NCBI GenBank assembly: GCA_015200345.1
Contig: CP054187.1
Coordinates: 1,286,470-1,350,469, forward strand
Source of the DNA: Planctomycetia bacterium
Lineage (GTDB): Bacteria; Planctomycetota; Phycisphaerae; UBA1845; UTPLA1
Reading direction: 5' to 3'
DNA: 64,000 bases
The notes beneath the pieces are model-generated. The model searched no databases. It saw only the letters and a list, made by a program, of their open reading frames with translations, and was not told the DNA's origin. Below, piece after piece: positions 42,535 to 51,780 of this stretch. Made by a program: the position numbers and the translations under genes. Numbering within the stretch: position 1 is the stretch's first letter; the number at the start of each line of letters is the position of its first letter.

Positions 42535-43200
42535 CTAGTCGTTTGTCAGCTTCGCCGGTCCCTGCCGCTCAAACTCCGCCGGGTCGCGCAGGCTCTTCAG
42601 CGCGAAGCGGTCGGTTGTCCGCGAATACAGATCGCCCCCCATTCGCGCCACGGCCCGCAGTTTCGCCGGGTCGCATACCATATCCCCCGTCGCCAGCACC
42701 GTCTCGTCCACGTGCACCGCCACCACCTCGCCGAACACCGCCTGGCCCGCCCCCGGCTGGTCACCGCAACTGACAATCTGCATCAATCGGCACTCGATGT
42801 TCACCGGGCTTTCTTTCACGAGCATTGCCCGCACCTTCTTCCCCGGCAGCGGCGTCAATCCGCTCTTCTCAAACTCGCTCACGCCGTGCGGGAACTCCGT
42901 GCTGCACACGTTCATCCGCTCGGCGATGGCCTCCGTGACCGTCGCGATGACAAACTCCTTTGTCGCCCGGATGTTCGCCAGCGTGTCCTTCGGCTGCCCG
43001 TGGCGATTCAGCGCCGGGCTGAACACCACCACCGGCGGATTCGCCGACATCATGTTGTAAAACGAAAACGGCGCAAGATTCGGCCGACCCTCGGCATCGA
43101 TCGTCGAGGCGAAGGCGATCGGCCGCGGTTGAACAAAGGACAGGTACAAGCGGTGCATGGCCCGCCACGAGTGCTCGGTAGTTGCCAAGTCAATATACAT
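42535..43200 (-). CDS. Flavin reductase-like FMN-binding protein
   Basis: 221 aa from the ATG at 43200 (MYIDLATTEHSWRAMHRLYL). LVQPRPIAFASTID-like opening (FVQPRPIAFASTIDAEGRPN) and LAPFSFYNMMSANPPVVVFSP, then DTLANIRATKEFVIATVTEAIAERMN, match the flavin reductase-like split-barrel (Flavin_Reduct) family. CGDQPGAGQAVFGEVVAVHVDETV and a C-terminal YSRTTDRFAL complete it. It binds FMN; the substrate is unknown. Cytoplasmic. Confidence 0.85.
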   Translation of the reverse strand: MYIDLATTEHSWRAMHRLYLSFVQPRPIAFASTIDAEGRPNLAPFSFYNMMSANPPVVVFSPALNRHGQPKDTLANIRATKEFVIATVTEAIAERMNVCSTEFPHGVSEFEKSGLTPLPGKKVRAMLVKESPVNIECRLMQIVSCGDQPGAGQAVFGEVVAVHVDETVLATGDMVCDPAKLRAVARMGGDLYSRTTDRFALKSLRDPAEFERQGPAKLTND

Positions 43201-43323
43201 TGCGCCCTCAATCGGATCCGGTGAAACCTCGCCGCCGCCGCTCGAGCGACGCGGTGCGTTCGCGCGCGCAAACAACTCTACGAATCATAATCATGCCGCG
43301 CCCTCGCCGAGTCGGCCACGCGC

Positions 43324-43359
43324 AAAAAAACGCCCACGGGTCTTATTACCCCGTGGGCG
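43324..43359 (-). terminator. Rho-independent terminator after the dockerin-like gene at 43431
   Basis: Minus strand stem CGCCCACGGG/CCCGTGGGCG (10 bp; plus-strand arms 43331-43340 and 43350-43359) followed by seven T (A-run 43324-43330). Confidence 0.9.
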
Positions 43360-43430
43360 CTGAATGGGTTCAACTCTCTCGCCGAATCGGTCGCCAACGG
43401 CTCACCGACTGGCCGATCTGCCGCCGCGCG

Positions 43431-45470
43431 TTAATTACACGGCGTCACGTTGAGCAGCAGGCTGACGAACATATCCACGTCGGCCGAGTCGAGCGGACCG
43501 CTCTCCGGCTTCTCAACCTGGGCGCACGCACTGGTGCTGATGCTGCCGATGTACATCTGGGTAAACAGGGCGACGTCGCCGCCGTCCACCACACCGCTAT
43601 TGTCCAGATCGCCCGGACAATCGCAGGTCGGCACCGAGGGCACCAAAACGTCCGCCACCACGCTCGTCGGCGTGCCGGCCTTGTAAAGACCGATGGTCAT
43701 CAGGCCCTCGACCGGCGGGCTGTCGGCGTCGAACCGGTAGTTGTACAACGTGCCCCAGCGCAGGGCGTTCGAGTTCGCCGCCGGCGAGGCCACGGGCATG
43801 TTCCACGAGATCGACGTTCCAGGAGTGACCGTCGCCGGCCAGTCGCTGCCGTCGAAGTTGATGCCAATCGTCGCACCGTCGCCGTTGTGGTACTCCACGT
43901 CGTGGAAGCCGGTGTTGGTCACCACGCTGCCCGCCGGAAGCGGAATGGAAATCGACGACGCGCTGCGATCCGAGTTCATGTTGAACACGGCGTACTCGTA
44001 GTGCCACGGGCCGTTGCCGACGCCACTCAAATCGGTGACGCGATAGCCGATCGTGAAGCGCCCGTCGTTGATGACATCGACGTGGACGATCTGTACCGCC
44101 GGATCATGCACTTTCCACGCGTTGATCGCTGCCTGCTGCCGCACCGTCTGACCGGCCAACGTGCTGAACCAGGTCATCGGATAGCTGCCGCTGGCGCCAA
44201 ACTGACATCGCCGATACGAGGCATTGTTGTTGTCGTTGCCGGCGCCGGCGTCGTCTTGTGAAACATACATGCCCTCGGCATAGTACGCCGCCCCGGCATT
44301 TTGAGCCGGATCGATATCCGAGATCAGTACGCGACAGCGACCCAAGGTTGAATTGCTGGGAGGATTGCTTGTCGGATAGGGCCAAACCAGGATCTGACCG
44401 GTCGCCGCATTAATCTGCGACTTGGGGCCCATGCCCGTTCGATCGCCGTTGCGCGATGCCGTGTACGGGTCAGAACAACCGACGCCGAGATTGTCACAGC
44501 AGCCGCCGCAGTACGGCGAGCACGCACTACACACCGTGCCCTGCAACGCGCAGAAACCATGCTTCAGCCACGCCTGCCCCAGCATCTCAAAGCGACCCGA
44601 GCCATCGACGACCTTGTAGCGATACAGACCTTGGTTGATGACCGGGTGCCACGACGGATTCGCCGCCCCAAAGGTGTACCACCACAATGGATTCGTCCCA
44701 ACGTTGCAGGAAGTCGTTCCAAACGAGTAGGCCACGTATCCGCCATTCGTGCCCCAATTCGAAGGCTGCGTCCCCGGGCTATCCCCATTGCCGCGCAGCT
44801 CGCCCACCGTCACGTCCGGACCCGGCGCACGAAGACCGGCCTCGCTATCCGGCTCGCTCGGCTCCATCGCCTCGCGGCTCATCCCCTGAATCGTCAGATG
44901 GCCGACAAAACGCCCGGCCATGCCCGACTGGTTCAGGACGTTGGCGGCAAATTGTTCCGAGACGACCAGCTCACCCCGCACGGTGATCGTGCCGAACGCT
45001 CCGTCGAAATCCACGGTGACGCTTTCAGGCGACACGGACAGGACTTCCAGGTGCAGGTCCTGGGCATCGCTCACATGGCCGTGTCGGCCGGCAAAGCCGA
45101 TCAGAAAGTCGCCGACGTTCACCGTCTGGCGGCCGGCGTCGGTCGAAATCGTCCACTTGCCGGTGCCTTCCGTCGCGAGCACGCCGTACAACCCCGCGCT
45201 GGCGCCATCCACGCGCGCCAACTGAAAACTCGACGCGGCGCCATTCACATTGAACTGCATGCCGACGTTACCGTCCGCCCTGGTTTCGACCGGAAACGTC
45301 ACGCCCAAAGCGCCCATCGCGCCGGCATTCAGCTCCAGCAGGGCCGTTCCCGTGGTCAAGCCGTATCGCTTCTCATTCGCCGCCGGCCCCTCGGCACGCA
45401 CCCCAACCGAGGTCGCAGACAGCACCACGCCCAGGAACGCCAGTCGTTTCGTCCAGCCAAACACTTTCAT
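43431..45470 (-). CDS. Large secreted protein with dockerin-like C-terminus
   Basis: 679 aa from the ATG at 45470, with AAGGA 7 bases before it; the upstream part of the frame to 45668 lacks an SD and signal. Signal peptide at residues 1-26 (ends GVRAEG). Residues 30-190 are a beta-rich region. A central segment contains a Cys cluster (CALQGTVCSACSPYCGGCCDN) and Asn/Gly-rich strands. The end has CDCPGDLDNSGVVDGGDVALFTQMYIG and PLDSADVDMFVSLLLNV, two dockerin-type calcium loops. No catalytic residues recognised. Followed by a strong terminator, so it is a single-gene unit. Confidence 0.8.
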   Translation of the reverse strand: MKVFGWTKRLAFLGVVLSATSVGVRAEGPAANEKRYGLTTGTALLELNAGAMGALGVTFPVETRADGNVGMQFNVNGAASSFQLARVDGASAGLYGVLATEGTGKWTISTDAGRQTVNVGDFLIGFAGRHGHVSDAQDLHLEVLSVSPESVTVDFDGAFGTITVRGELVVSEQFAANVLNQSGMAGRFVGHLTIQGMSREAMEPSEPDSEAGLRAPGPDVTVGELRGNGDSPGTQPSNWGTNGGYVAYSFGTTSCNVGTNPLWWYTFGAANPSWHPVINQGLYRYKVVDGSGRFEMLGQAWLKHGFCALQGTVCSACSPYCGGCCDNLGVGCSDPYTASRNGDRTGMGPKSQINAATGQILVWPYPTSNPPSNSTLGRCRVLISDIDPAQNAGAAYYAEGMYVSQDDAGAGNDNNNASYRRCQFGASGSYPMTWFSTLAGQTVRQQAAINAWKVHDPAVQIVHVDVINDGRFTIGYRVTDLSGVGNGPWHYEYAVFNMNSDRSASSISIPLPAGSVVTNTGFHDVEYHNGDGATIGINFDGSDWPATVTPGTSISWNMPVASPAANSNALRWGTLYNYRFDADSPPVEGLMTIGLYKAGTPTSVVADVLVPSVPTCDCPGDLDNSGVVDGGDVALFTQMYIGSISTSACAQVEKPESGPLDSADVDMFVSLLLNVTPCN

Positions 45471-45806
45471 TTCCACATCCTTATAAAACGAGCGGCCATC
45501 CCGCAGCACGTCCGGCGAACCGACGTCGATTCCGCGCGCGGTGTAGGACCGACTAGAGACCAATGGTGCGATGTGAACCTCACCCGCTCCTCGACTCCAC
45601 CCACACATGGATCGGTCGACTCGCTGGTCGGGTCCCGCAGGAGCGCGCGGCCAGCGCGTCAATGACACGGAATGCTAGTTGCAACCACCGCCTCCATTAT
45701 AACGTCTGAAAACCGCCCCCAATCGCGTCGAAAAAGTTTCTTAAATGGGGCTGCGCATTAACGCACGCTGGTAGCAGGCGGCCGCAACCATCGCCCTGTC
45801 AATGAG
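45471..45806. other. Intergenic region between the dockerin-like and deiminase-like genes
   Basis: It contains a perfect TATAAT on the minus strand (plus coordinates 45696-45701), with a weak TTGGGG 15 bases before it, a possible promoter for the gene at 45470 with a leader of about 220 bases. No small gene or RNA is recognised. Confidence 0.4.
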
Positions 45807-47858
45807 TTACGGCCCACGGCGATCGGCCCCAAGGGTAAGCGGCCCTCCTTGGGCGGGGTACACCGAGGCCGAGCAGTGGATGCCCCCGTCGCGACGGAGG
45901 CTTTCTCCGCATCGAATCGGCACAACCTTCACCCCTTCGCCCCAGGCGCGCGCGATCAATGCCGCCGCGTTGGAATCGAGTGCCACGAACATGCCACCGT
46001 ATGCCGGCATGAAATAATGTGACCGCGACTGGATGCCGTTTAAATAGCACAAACTTTGCTCCGAATCGGCGAGGCTCGGCACGGCGACGACCTCCCAGCC
46101 CAGGCGCGTCAGCGCCTGCGTGATGTCCTGACGCTGGGCCCGCCGCCGGATGAGCGAGCGGAAATACGACGACGCGTGATCCGCGCCCGCGAAGGATGAT
46201 TCCGTCGCTCCCGCTGTGTGAAGAATATCCACCGATGCCATGAACAGATTGAAGTTGCCCACGGCCGACTCCCCCGACCCGACCGCAAAGCAGCGAACCA
46301 GATCGAGCGGCCACTGTCCAGGCTGAACGGCGAGGCGTTCGAGGCATTCTGCCGCGGCGGCCCCTGCCTCGCGGTCATTCGACCGGTCCAGCATCGCCCT
46401 GGACCGCGCGAGCGATGTCCGGGCATCGAGCGGCAACGGACCTGACGAATCGCTTGACGCAAGCCGCGCCAGGCCCAGCCGGACGATCTCCCTCGCCGCA
46501 GCCAGCTCATCATTCATCAGGACGACGGGCCGGCCGTTGACGTTGCGGACCGCCACTTCGTAGTCGATGTGATAGGAAACCGCCGGTAGTACGACGGTTT
46601 CTTCGCAGCCGAACTCGATCGCCAACGCCGCTTCGACTTCCGCCGCGGTCAGGCCCAGCGATACGTTGCGTTGAATCTCCGCCTCCCCCACCAGCAGGAC
46701 ACGCTTACGCCGCGCGGCGTCCCACACCGCCAGCAAATTGCCCCCCTGAAACAACAGAGGCGACTGCGCAAACGGCAGCCCCGCCTCGGCCACGCCTTCG
46801 CACACGAACGAGTCGCCGGTGACAAAGATCGACGCCTCCTCGCCGCGGCTCGCGTAGCGCGGCACCAGCGTCAACGGCGACGCGGCCTGATCGATCTCGC
46901 CCGGCGCGAGGACCGTCCCCGGTTTTCCGTTGTCCTGCGCCCATTGTGAGAGGGGAAAGTCTTCAATAATTACTATTGTCTCATTCTGACGCGGAACCGC
47001 CCATCCGCGGAGCGAACCAAGCAGCCCGCCGGCGTGTTTGCGCTCCACGCTGATGATAAACCGAGCGTCGGGCAGCGCCGCGAGCAATTGGTGAAACACG
47101 TCCAGACAGCCGCCGTCACCGGGGCCTTCGTAGTAACTCCCGGCCGACGCCTGGAGCCGGACCCAGCCGATCGCGTGTTCACCTGACTCCGTCGCGGCGC
47201 GATAGCCCGGCTGCGTCGGGCGAAACACGAAGCGCCGCGCGCGGGCCATGGCGATGACTTCGTTCTCCGAACGACCCGCGGCGACGGCTTCATCCACCGC
47301 GCGCACCAATGGAGGAGGATCGCCGGCGATGCGTACGCCGATCGATTCACGTTCCGACGCGGAATCATCCACGAAGAACGATAACAAATCCGTGGGGAGG
47401 CCGATGCCACGCAGCACTGATTCGCGATCTCGATACGGAACGGTGAGATACGTCGGATCGCGCGCCGCCAGCCAGTACTCCACGCGCGCGAACGTCATCG
47501 GGAGACCGTCCGCCGCGAGACGTTTGGCCACGAGATCCGCCACGTGTTTTCTCGCCGCGGTTTCTCCGTCACGGCCCACTTCAAACGACCACCTGCCGCC
47601 GATCGGCTCGGAACCGCCCGCCGCAGGCGAAAACACCATCGCGCGAAAACCACGCGCGCCCGGGCGAGACTCGGGATACGACCGTCGAAGCTCCTGCCGA
47701 GCGCGATACCCCGGTACCGTTTCGCCCGCGTCTATGACTCGCACGACGCCCGACCCGTCAGTCTGCTGCGCCTCGGCGCGAGTTGACACACGAGCCAATC
47801 CATGCGCGCCGATGAGCGAAACAGCAAACGCATACGCTTGAATGAAGCGTCGGGTCAT
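45807..47858 (-). CDS. Exported guanidino-modifying enzyme, agmatine-deiminase/PAD-like
   Basis: 683 aa from the ATG at 47858 (ATGA overlap with the preceding stop, GAGG upstream); the frame continues uselessly to 48647. Signal peptide at residues 1-31. The C-terminal 400 residues carry the deiminase-type signatures in order: QWAQDN (Asp309), FQGGNLLAVWD, HIDYE (His430, Asp432) and GGIHCSASVYP (Cys662), which match the Asp/His/Asp/Cys set of agmatine deiminases and porphyromonad-type peptidylarginine deiminases. The N-terminal 280 residues are unrecognised. Predicted to act on a guanidino or ureido group outside the cytoplasm; agmatine, arginine or protein-arginine are possible substrates. 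Confidence 0.7.
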   Translation of the reverse strand: MTRRFIQAYAFAVSLIGAHGLARVSTRAEAQQTDGSGVVRVIDAGETVPGYRARQELRRSYPESRPGARGFRAMVFSPAAGGSEPIGGRWSFEVGRDGETAARKHVADLVAKRLAADGLPMTFARVEYWLAARDPTYLTVPYRDRESVLRGIGLPTDLLSFFVDDSASERESIGVRIAGDPPPLVRAVDEAVAAGRSENEVIAMARARRFVFRPTQPGYRAATESGEHAIGWVRLQASAGSYYEGPGDGGCLDVFHQLLAALPDARFIISVERKHAGGLLGSLRGWAVPRQNETIVIIEDFPLSQWAQDNGKPGTVLAPGEIDQAASPLTLVPRYASRGEEASIFVTGDSFVCEGVAEAGLPFAQSPLLFQGGNLLAVWDAARRKRVLLVGEAEIQRNVSLGLTAAEVEAALAIEFGCEETVVLPAVSYHIDYEVAVRNVNGRPVVLMNDELAAAREIVRLGLARLASSDSSGPLPLDARTSLARSRAMLDRSNDREAGAAAAECLERLAVQPGQWPLDLVRCFAVGSGESAVGNFNLFMASVDILHTAGATESSFAGADHASSYFRSLIRRRAQRQDITQALTRLGWEVVAVPSLADSEQSLCYLNGIQSRSHYFMPAYGGMFVALDSNAAALIARAWGEGVKVVPIRCGESLRRDGGIHCSASVYPAQGGPLTLGADRRGP

Positions 47859-48370
47859 GCCCGCCTCCCGCGACGCCACAACACAACGTACAACACCGCC
47901 AATCCGATCACGAACCCACCCGCGCCCCACGCCAGCCAGTTCGCCGCGGTCGCACGATCGTCCATCGCGCGTTCCGTCACCGGCAGGACGCCGGGGCCAA
48001 CGGGATTCCCTGCGGACGATCCGCGGATTGCATCGGATCGCACCACCGGGACCGGCAGGTTCGTCTGCGCGACGACCACGCGATACCGTTCTCGGAAAGT
48101 CGTGCGGATGACCCGATCGGCGACGCGCCGGAGAAATGGCTCCGGGAGTTTCAGATCGCGCACCGCCGCCGGGCCGAGTTCCTGCCCACGCAGGTTTTCG
48201 AGCACCTCGTCTTCTATCGCCGTCGAAACCCTTGGCGCATCGGAACGCGCCGCCCCGCCGGATTGACCCAGCGCGATCGGGCGCGCCGTGCCCAGGACAA
48301 GGCAGGTGAACAAAACGCCCCCCCCCAGGATGCCAGTATTGCTTTTCTTGATGTGCTTGTCTCTCGACAT
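47855..48370 (-). CDS. Exported single-pass membrane protein
   Basis: 171 aa from the ATG at 48370 (MSRDKHIKKSNTGILGGG). Signal segment VLFTCLVLGTARPIALGQ. A charged, Arg/Glu/Val-rich middle (about 95 residues) follows. Then a membrane helix near the C-terminus, WLAWGAGGFVIGLAVLYVVLW, and the basic tail RRGRRA, so the bulk is outside and the tail inside. It overlaps the deiminase-like gene by ATGA and is probably made with it. No family recognised. Confidence 0.65.
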   Translation of the reverse strand: MSRDKHIKKSNTGILGGGVLFTCLVLGTARPIALGQSGGAARSDAPRVSTAIEDEVLENLRGQELGPAAVRDLKLPEPFLRRVADRVIRTTFRERYRVVVAQTNLPVPVVRSDAIRGSSAGNPVGPGVLPVTERAMDDRATAANWLAWGAGGFVIGLAVLYVVLWRRGRRA

Positions 48371-48477
48371 GAGTCCTGCCGATTGCAGAAGCCGACGATC
48401 TGCGCGTCGAACATGCGGTACGTTGCGCTCCGCGCCACGGCGAATCCCGGACCGATCGCGGCTCGGACGGCGCTCGC

Positions 48478-49107
48478 TCACTTGCCGCCGACTCGCGCAA
48501 TGTCCCGCCGCCAGGCAGGCATCTGCTCGCGCCGGACGGCCGCCCAAAGCCCGGCCTTCGCCTTCTCCGCGCGCTGTTCAGCGGCCACAAACTCGCGCTC
48601 GCGGACATGACCAAATCGCCGATCCGCATACGCCAAGCCGCGCTCAATCAGCATCCGGTTCAGCAACTCGCCCTCGGTGTCGGAACCTTCGGCCACCACA
48701 TACAGATACGCCAGCAGGCGACCATACCGATCGCGATTGGTTCGGTTTCGATCCAATTCCACACGCACGCGTCGACCCACGACTTCTCGCCGCACAAAGT
48801 TCGCCGCCTCGCGGCCGAAATGCGCGTCGGTCTCGCCCGGTGCGTGCGCGATCTCCGGGCAGTCGACGCCCCACAAGCGTACACGCGTCATCGGTCGCCC
48901 GCCGTCGGGCAACTCAAGGTCCAGCGTATCGCCATCGGCGGCGTGAATCACCCGTGCAACGCGATCATGATAATCCTGATCGCGCGCGCCACGGCGAATC
49001 GGCTCCCGCGCGTGATCCAGCGCGGACAGCAGCACGACGACGCCCAGCACGCTCGCCACGCGCCATCGACGACGCCAACGCCATCGCTTGACCAGATCGG
49101 GTATCAC
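48478..49107 (-). CDS. Thermonuclease-like (SNase) protein with N-terminal membrane anchor
   Basis: 209 aa; GTG at 49107 overlaps the lysC stop. An Arg-rich start (KRWRWRRRWR) and a hydrophobic segment (VASVLGVVVLLSAL) form a signal anchor. The SNase domain follows: ARVIHAADGDTLDL, VRLWGVDCPEIAH (catalytic Arg and Glu), FGREAANFVRREVVGRRVRVELD, and RDRYGRLLAYLYV (second catalytic Arg). It cleaves DNA or RNA with calcium, probably outside the cytoplasm. A 107-base gap separates it from the next operon gene. Confidence 0.88.
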   Translation of the reverse strand: MIPDLVKRWRWRRRWRVASVLGVVVLLSALDHAREPIRRGARDQDYHDRVARVIHAADGDTLDLELPDGGRPMTRVRLWGVDCPEIAHAPGETDAHFGREAANFVRREVVGRRVRVELDRNRTNRDRYGRLLAYLYVVAEGSDTEGELLNRMLIERGLAYADRRFGHVREREFVAAEQRAEKAKAGLWAAVRREQMPAWRRDIARVGGK

Positions 49108-50369
49108 GGCTTGTGCAGGGGGTTCGCGCCGGGCTGGCCGCCGCTGGCTGCGTGATCCAGTTCAAAGACCTCGTGCACCGCGCGGAGCGCACGCTCGCCG
49201 TCCTCCTCGCGGATCACGCACGAAATCACGATTTCGCTCGTGGAGATGTTTTCGATGTTGACGTTTGACTGATGCAACGCCTCGAACATGCGGCTGGCCA
49301 CGCCCGTGTGCGTGCGCATGCCCACGCCCACGACCGACACCTTCGCCAGCTTGTCGCGAATCTCGACGGACAAACCCGGCAACTCCTGCCCCAGCTCCAG
49401 CCCCAGATTGCGGCACGCCTCCACGTCGCCCTTGTCGACCGTGAAGCTTAAATCGGCCGTCGTGCCGCCGGCATGGATCACCTGGATGATGTCGTCCACC
49501 ATGACCTCGCGCTCGGCCACGCGCCGGAAGATTTCGCTGGCGATGCCCGGCCGGTTCGGCACGCGCACCAGTTCCACGCGGGCCAGGCCCTTCTTCAGCG
49601 CCGCCCCGCGCACGATCACCTGCTGCAAGTCGCTTGATACGTTCACGATGTCGGTCCCCTTCGCGTCGGTCAGGCTGCTGCGCACACAAAGCCGCACGCC
49701 GTAGTTCTTGCCCAGCTCGATGCTGCGCGAGTGCATCACCTGCGCTCCCAGCGACGCCAGCTCCAGCATCTCGTCGTAGAAGATGTAGTCCAGCTTCCGC
49801 GCCGCCGGCACGATCCGCGGATCAGCCGAATAAATCCCATCTACATCTGTATAAATCTCGCACACGTCCGCCTGCAAGGACGCCGCCAGCGCCACCGCCG
49901 TCGTGTCCGATCCGCCCCGGCCCAGCGTCGTCACGTTGAACTGCTCGTCCACCCCCTGAAAACCCGCCACGATCACGATGCTGCCCTGATTCAGCAGGGA
50001 CATCAACTGCGTCCGGCCCGTAATTTCGCGAATCCGCGCGCGCCCGTGCGAGCGATCCGTCTTGATGCCGATCTGCGCGCCGGTCATGCTGATCGCGTCG
50101 TGCCCCGCGTGATGAATCGCCATCGCCATCAGCGCGATCGACACCTGCTCGCCGGTGGCCAGCAACTGATCCATCTCCCGCCGGCTGGGACGGTCGGTCA
50201 CTTCATACGCGAGGCTGATCAGCTCGTCGGTCGTCTGATCCATCGCCGAGACCACGACGGCCACCTGATTCCCGGCGAGCTTGGCCTGAATGGCGCGCCG
50301 CGCCGCGCGATGAAACTTCTCCGCATTGGCCAGGCTCGTCCCCCCGAACTTTTGAACGACAATGGGCAT
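49104..50369 (-). CDS. lysC: Aspartate kinase
   Basis: 421 aa from the ATG at 50369 (MPIVVQKFGGTSLANAEKFH). Catalytic domain: KFGGTS, VVVSAMDQTTDELI, GEQVSIALMAMAI, VIVAGFQGVDEQFNVTTLGRGGSDTTAVALA and CEIYTDVDGIYSADPR. Two ACT domains at the C-terminus (about residues 265-405) include VELVRVPNRPGIASEIFRRVAE and VGVGMRTHTGVASRMFEALH, the Lys/Thr-sensing part. It phosphorylates Asp for Lys, Met and Thr synthesis. It is the second gene of a likely purM-lysC-nuclease operon (gap to purM 40 bases). Confidence 0.95.
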   Translation of the reverse strand: MPIVVQKFGGTSLANAEKFHRAARRAIQAKLAGNQVAVVVSAMDQTTDELISLAYEVTDRPSRREMDQLLATGEQVSIALMAMAIHHAGHDAISMTGAQIGIKTDRSHGRARIREITGRTQLMSLLNQGSIVIVAGFQGVDEQFNVTTLGRGGSDTTAVALAASLQADVCEIYTDVDGIYSADPRIVPAARKLDYIFYDEMLELASLGAQVMHSRSIELGKNYGVRLCVRSSLTDAKGTDIVNVSSDLQQVIVRGAALKKGLARVELVRVPNRPGIASEIFRRVAEREVMVDDIIQVIHAGGTTADLSFTVDKGDVEACRNLGLELGQELPGLSVEIRDKLAKVSVVGVGMRTHTGVASRMFEALHQSNVNIENISTSEIVISCVIREEDGERALRAVHEVFELDHAASGGQPGANPLHKP

Positions 50370-50409
50370 GATGGTTCCACGCGGATTATCGCCGTGGGGA
50401 GGCCGCGCC

Positions 50410-51486
50410 TCAACGCCAGCGAAGCCGTCCGCTCCCGCGGCGAACAACGCCGATTCGGTACACCGTCTCCCCGCGGACTTTCAAGAACGCCGCAACGCTC
50501 CGCGCGAACGCCGCACGAACCACCAACACGTAGCCAATGCCCATGTTGAACACTCGAAACATCTCGCGACGATCGATCCCCGTCGATGCCAGCAGCCGGA
50601 AGATCGGCGGCACCGGCCAGCTCGTTCGATCAATCTCCACGTCGCACGATTCCGGGATGACGCGCGGCAGGTTCCCCTCCAAGCCGCCACCGGTGATGTG
50701 CGCCATCGCGCCGACGACGCGCTTGCGCCGATACTTTTTCAACAACGCCGTGATCGACGGGGCGTAGATCCGCGTCGGCCGTAGCAGCGCGTCGACAAGC
50801 GGCTCACCGAGATCGACCGGCAGCTTGCCGCGCCGGGGCAGCCGCGCGATCGCTTTCCGCGCCAGCGCGTATCCGTTCGAATGAATCCCGCTCGACGCCA
50901 GGCCGAGGACCACGTCACCCGGCTGAACCGTGGAACCGTCGATGATCCGCCGCCGCTCGACAACGCCGACGCAGAAGCCGGCGAGGTCGAAATGCTCCGG
51001 CTCGTAGAGATCGGGCAGTTCGGCCGTCTCGCCGCCGAGCAGCGCGCAGCCGGCCTGGAGACATCCGTCCGAGATTCCGCCGACGATCTCGGCGACGCGA
51101 GCCGGTTCGAGTTTGTGACAAGCAACGTAGTCAAGAAAAAAGAGCGGCTCGGCGCCGCACGTCAGCACGTCGTTGACGTTCATCGCGACAAGATCGATGC
51201 CCAGCCCGGCGACTCGGCCGTACTTCAGCCCCAGCAGCATCTTCGAGCCGACACCATCTGCCCCGGCGACGAGCACGGGCTGCTTGTAGTTTCGCCGGAG
51301 AATCGGCTCGGCGTAGTCCAGGAGCATCAGCCCGGCAAAGGCGTTGTGACGCGAGAGCACGCGCGGGTCGTGCGTGCGGCGCAGGGCGTGGCGGATCTGT
51401 TCCACCATCTCGTCGTTCGCGGAAATATCGACACCAGAAGATTTGTAAGTCAGGGCTGCTTGCTTCGGCCGCGAGGTCCGTCTCAT
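50410..51486 (-). CDS. purM: Phosphoribosylformylglycinamidine cyclo-ligase PurM
   Basis: 358 aa from the ATG at 51486; the frame opens earlier at 51570. TYKSSGVDISANDEMVEQI starts the family alignment. LVAGADGVGSKMLLGLKYGR, GIDLVAMNVNDVLTCGAEPLFFLDYVAC and GCALLGGETAELPDLY form the ATP-grasp-like half (ATP and Mg binding). GLASSGIHSNGYALARK and AHITGGGLEGNLPRVIP are in the second half, and FRVFNMGIGYVLVV closes it. It makes aminoimidazole ribotide in purine synthesis. It has a promoter at 51542-51570. Confidence 0.93.
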   Translation of the reverse strand: MRRTSRPKQAALTYKSSGVDISANDEMVEQIRHALRRTHDPRVLSRHNAFAGLMLLDYAEPILRRNYKQPVLVAGADGVGSKMLLGLKYGRVAGLGIDLVAMNVNDVLTCGAEPLFFLDYVACHKLEPARVAEIVGGISDGCLQAGCALLGGETAELPDLYEPEHFDLAGFCVGVVERRRIIDGSTVQPGDVVLGLASSGIHSNGYALARKAIARLPRRGKLPVDLGEPLVDALLRPTRIYAPSITALLKKYRRKRVVGAMAHITGGGLEGNLPRVIPESCDVEIDRTSWPVPPIFRLLASTGIDRREMFRVFNMGIGYVLVVRAAFARSVAAFLKVRGETVYRIGVVRRGSGRLRWR

Positions 51487-51541
51487 GGCAGGCTGCGCTG
51501 GGTGAGGGGTTGTCCGATCCGTCCGCCGGTCGTGAGGGGTC

Positions 51542-51570
51542 ATCCTATCCGCGAGCCGGGATTTGCGCAA
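51542..51570 (-). promoter_or_regulatory. Promoter of the purM operon
   Basis: Minus strand TTGCGC (51565-51570), 17-base spacer, TAGGAT (51542-51547). Leader of about 50 bases to the ATG at 51486. Confidence 0.45.
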
Positions 51571-51694
51571 CCTTCCACCGTGAACGCGTCAATTGTGCGG
51601 ATTCCGATCGCAGAGGGATTCAATTGAGCATGTTTCTGGGGGCGTGGCGCGGAACGAGTGACTCCGCCTTACCGGCGTATTCAGGCCGAGCGGT

Positions 51695-51729
51695 AAAAAT
51701 GAAAACCGCCGGTCATTGCTGACCGGCGG
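51695..51729 (-). terminator. Rho-independent terminator after the PEP-CTERM gene at 51781
   Basis: Minus strand stem CCGCCGGTC/GACCGGCGG (plus-strand arms 51706-51714 and 51721-51729) with the T-rich run TTTTCATTTTT (51695-51705). It separates this gene from purM. Confidence 0.8.
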
Positions 51730-51780
51730 CTTGGGTTTCAAGGCTTTGTTGCCCGCCATACAAGCCGGGCGGCAGGAGGC

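Noticed and set aside
47859..48647. N-terminal extension of the deiminase-like frame
   Set aside because: It would overlap the membrane-protein gene entirely; the ATGA-linked ATG at 47858 gives a signal peptide directly.
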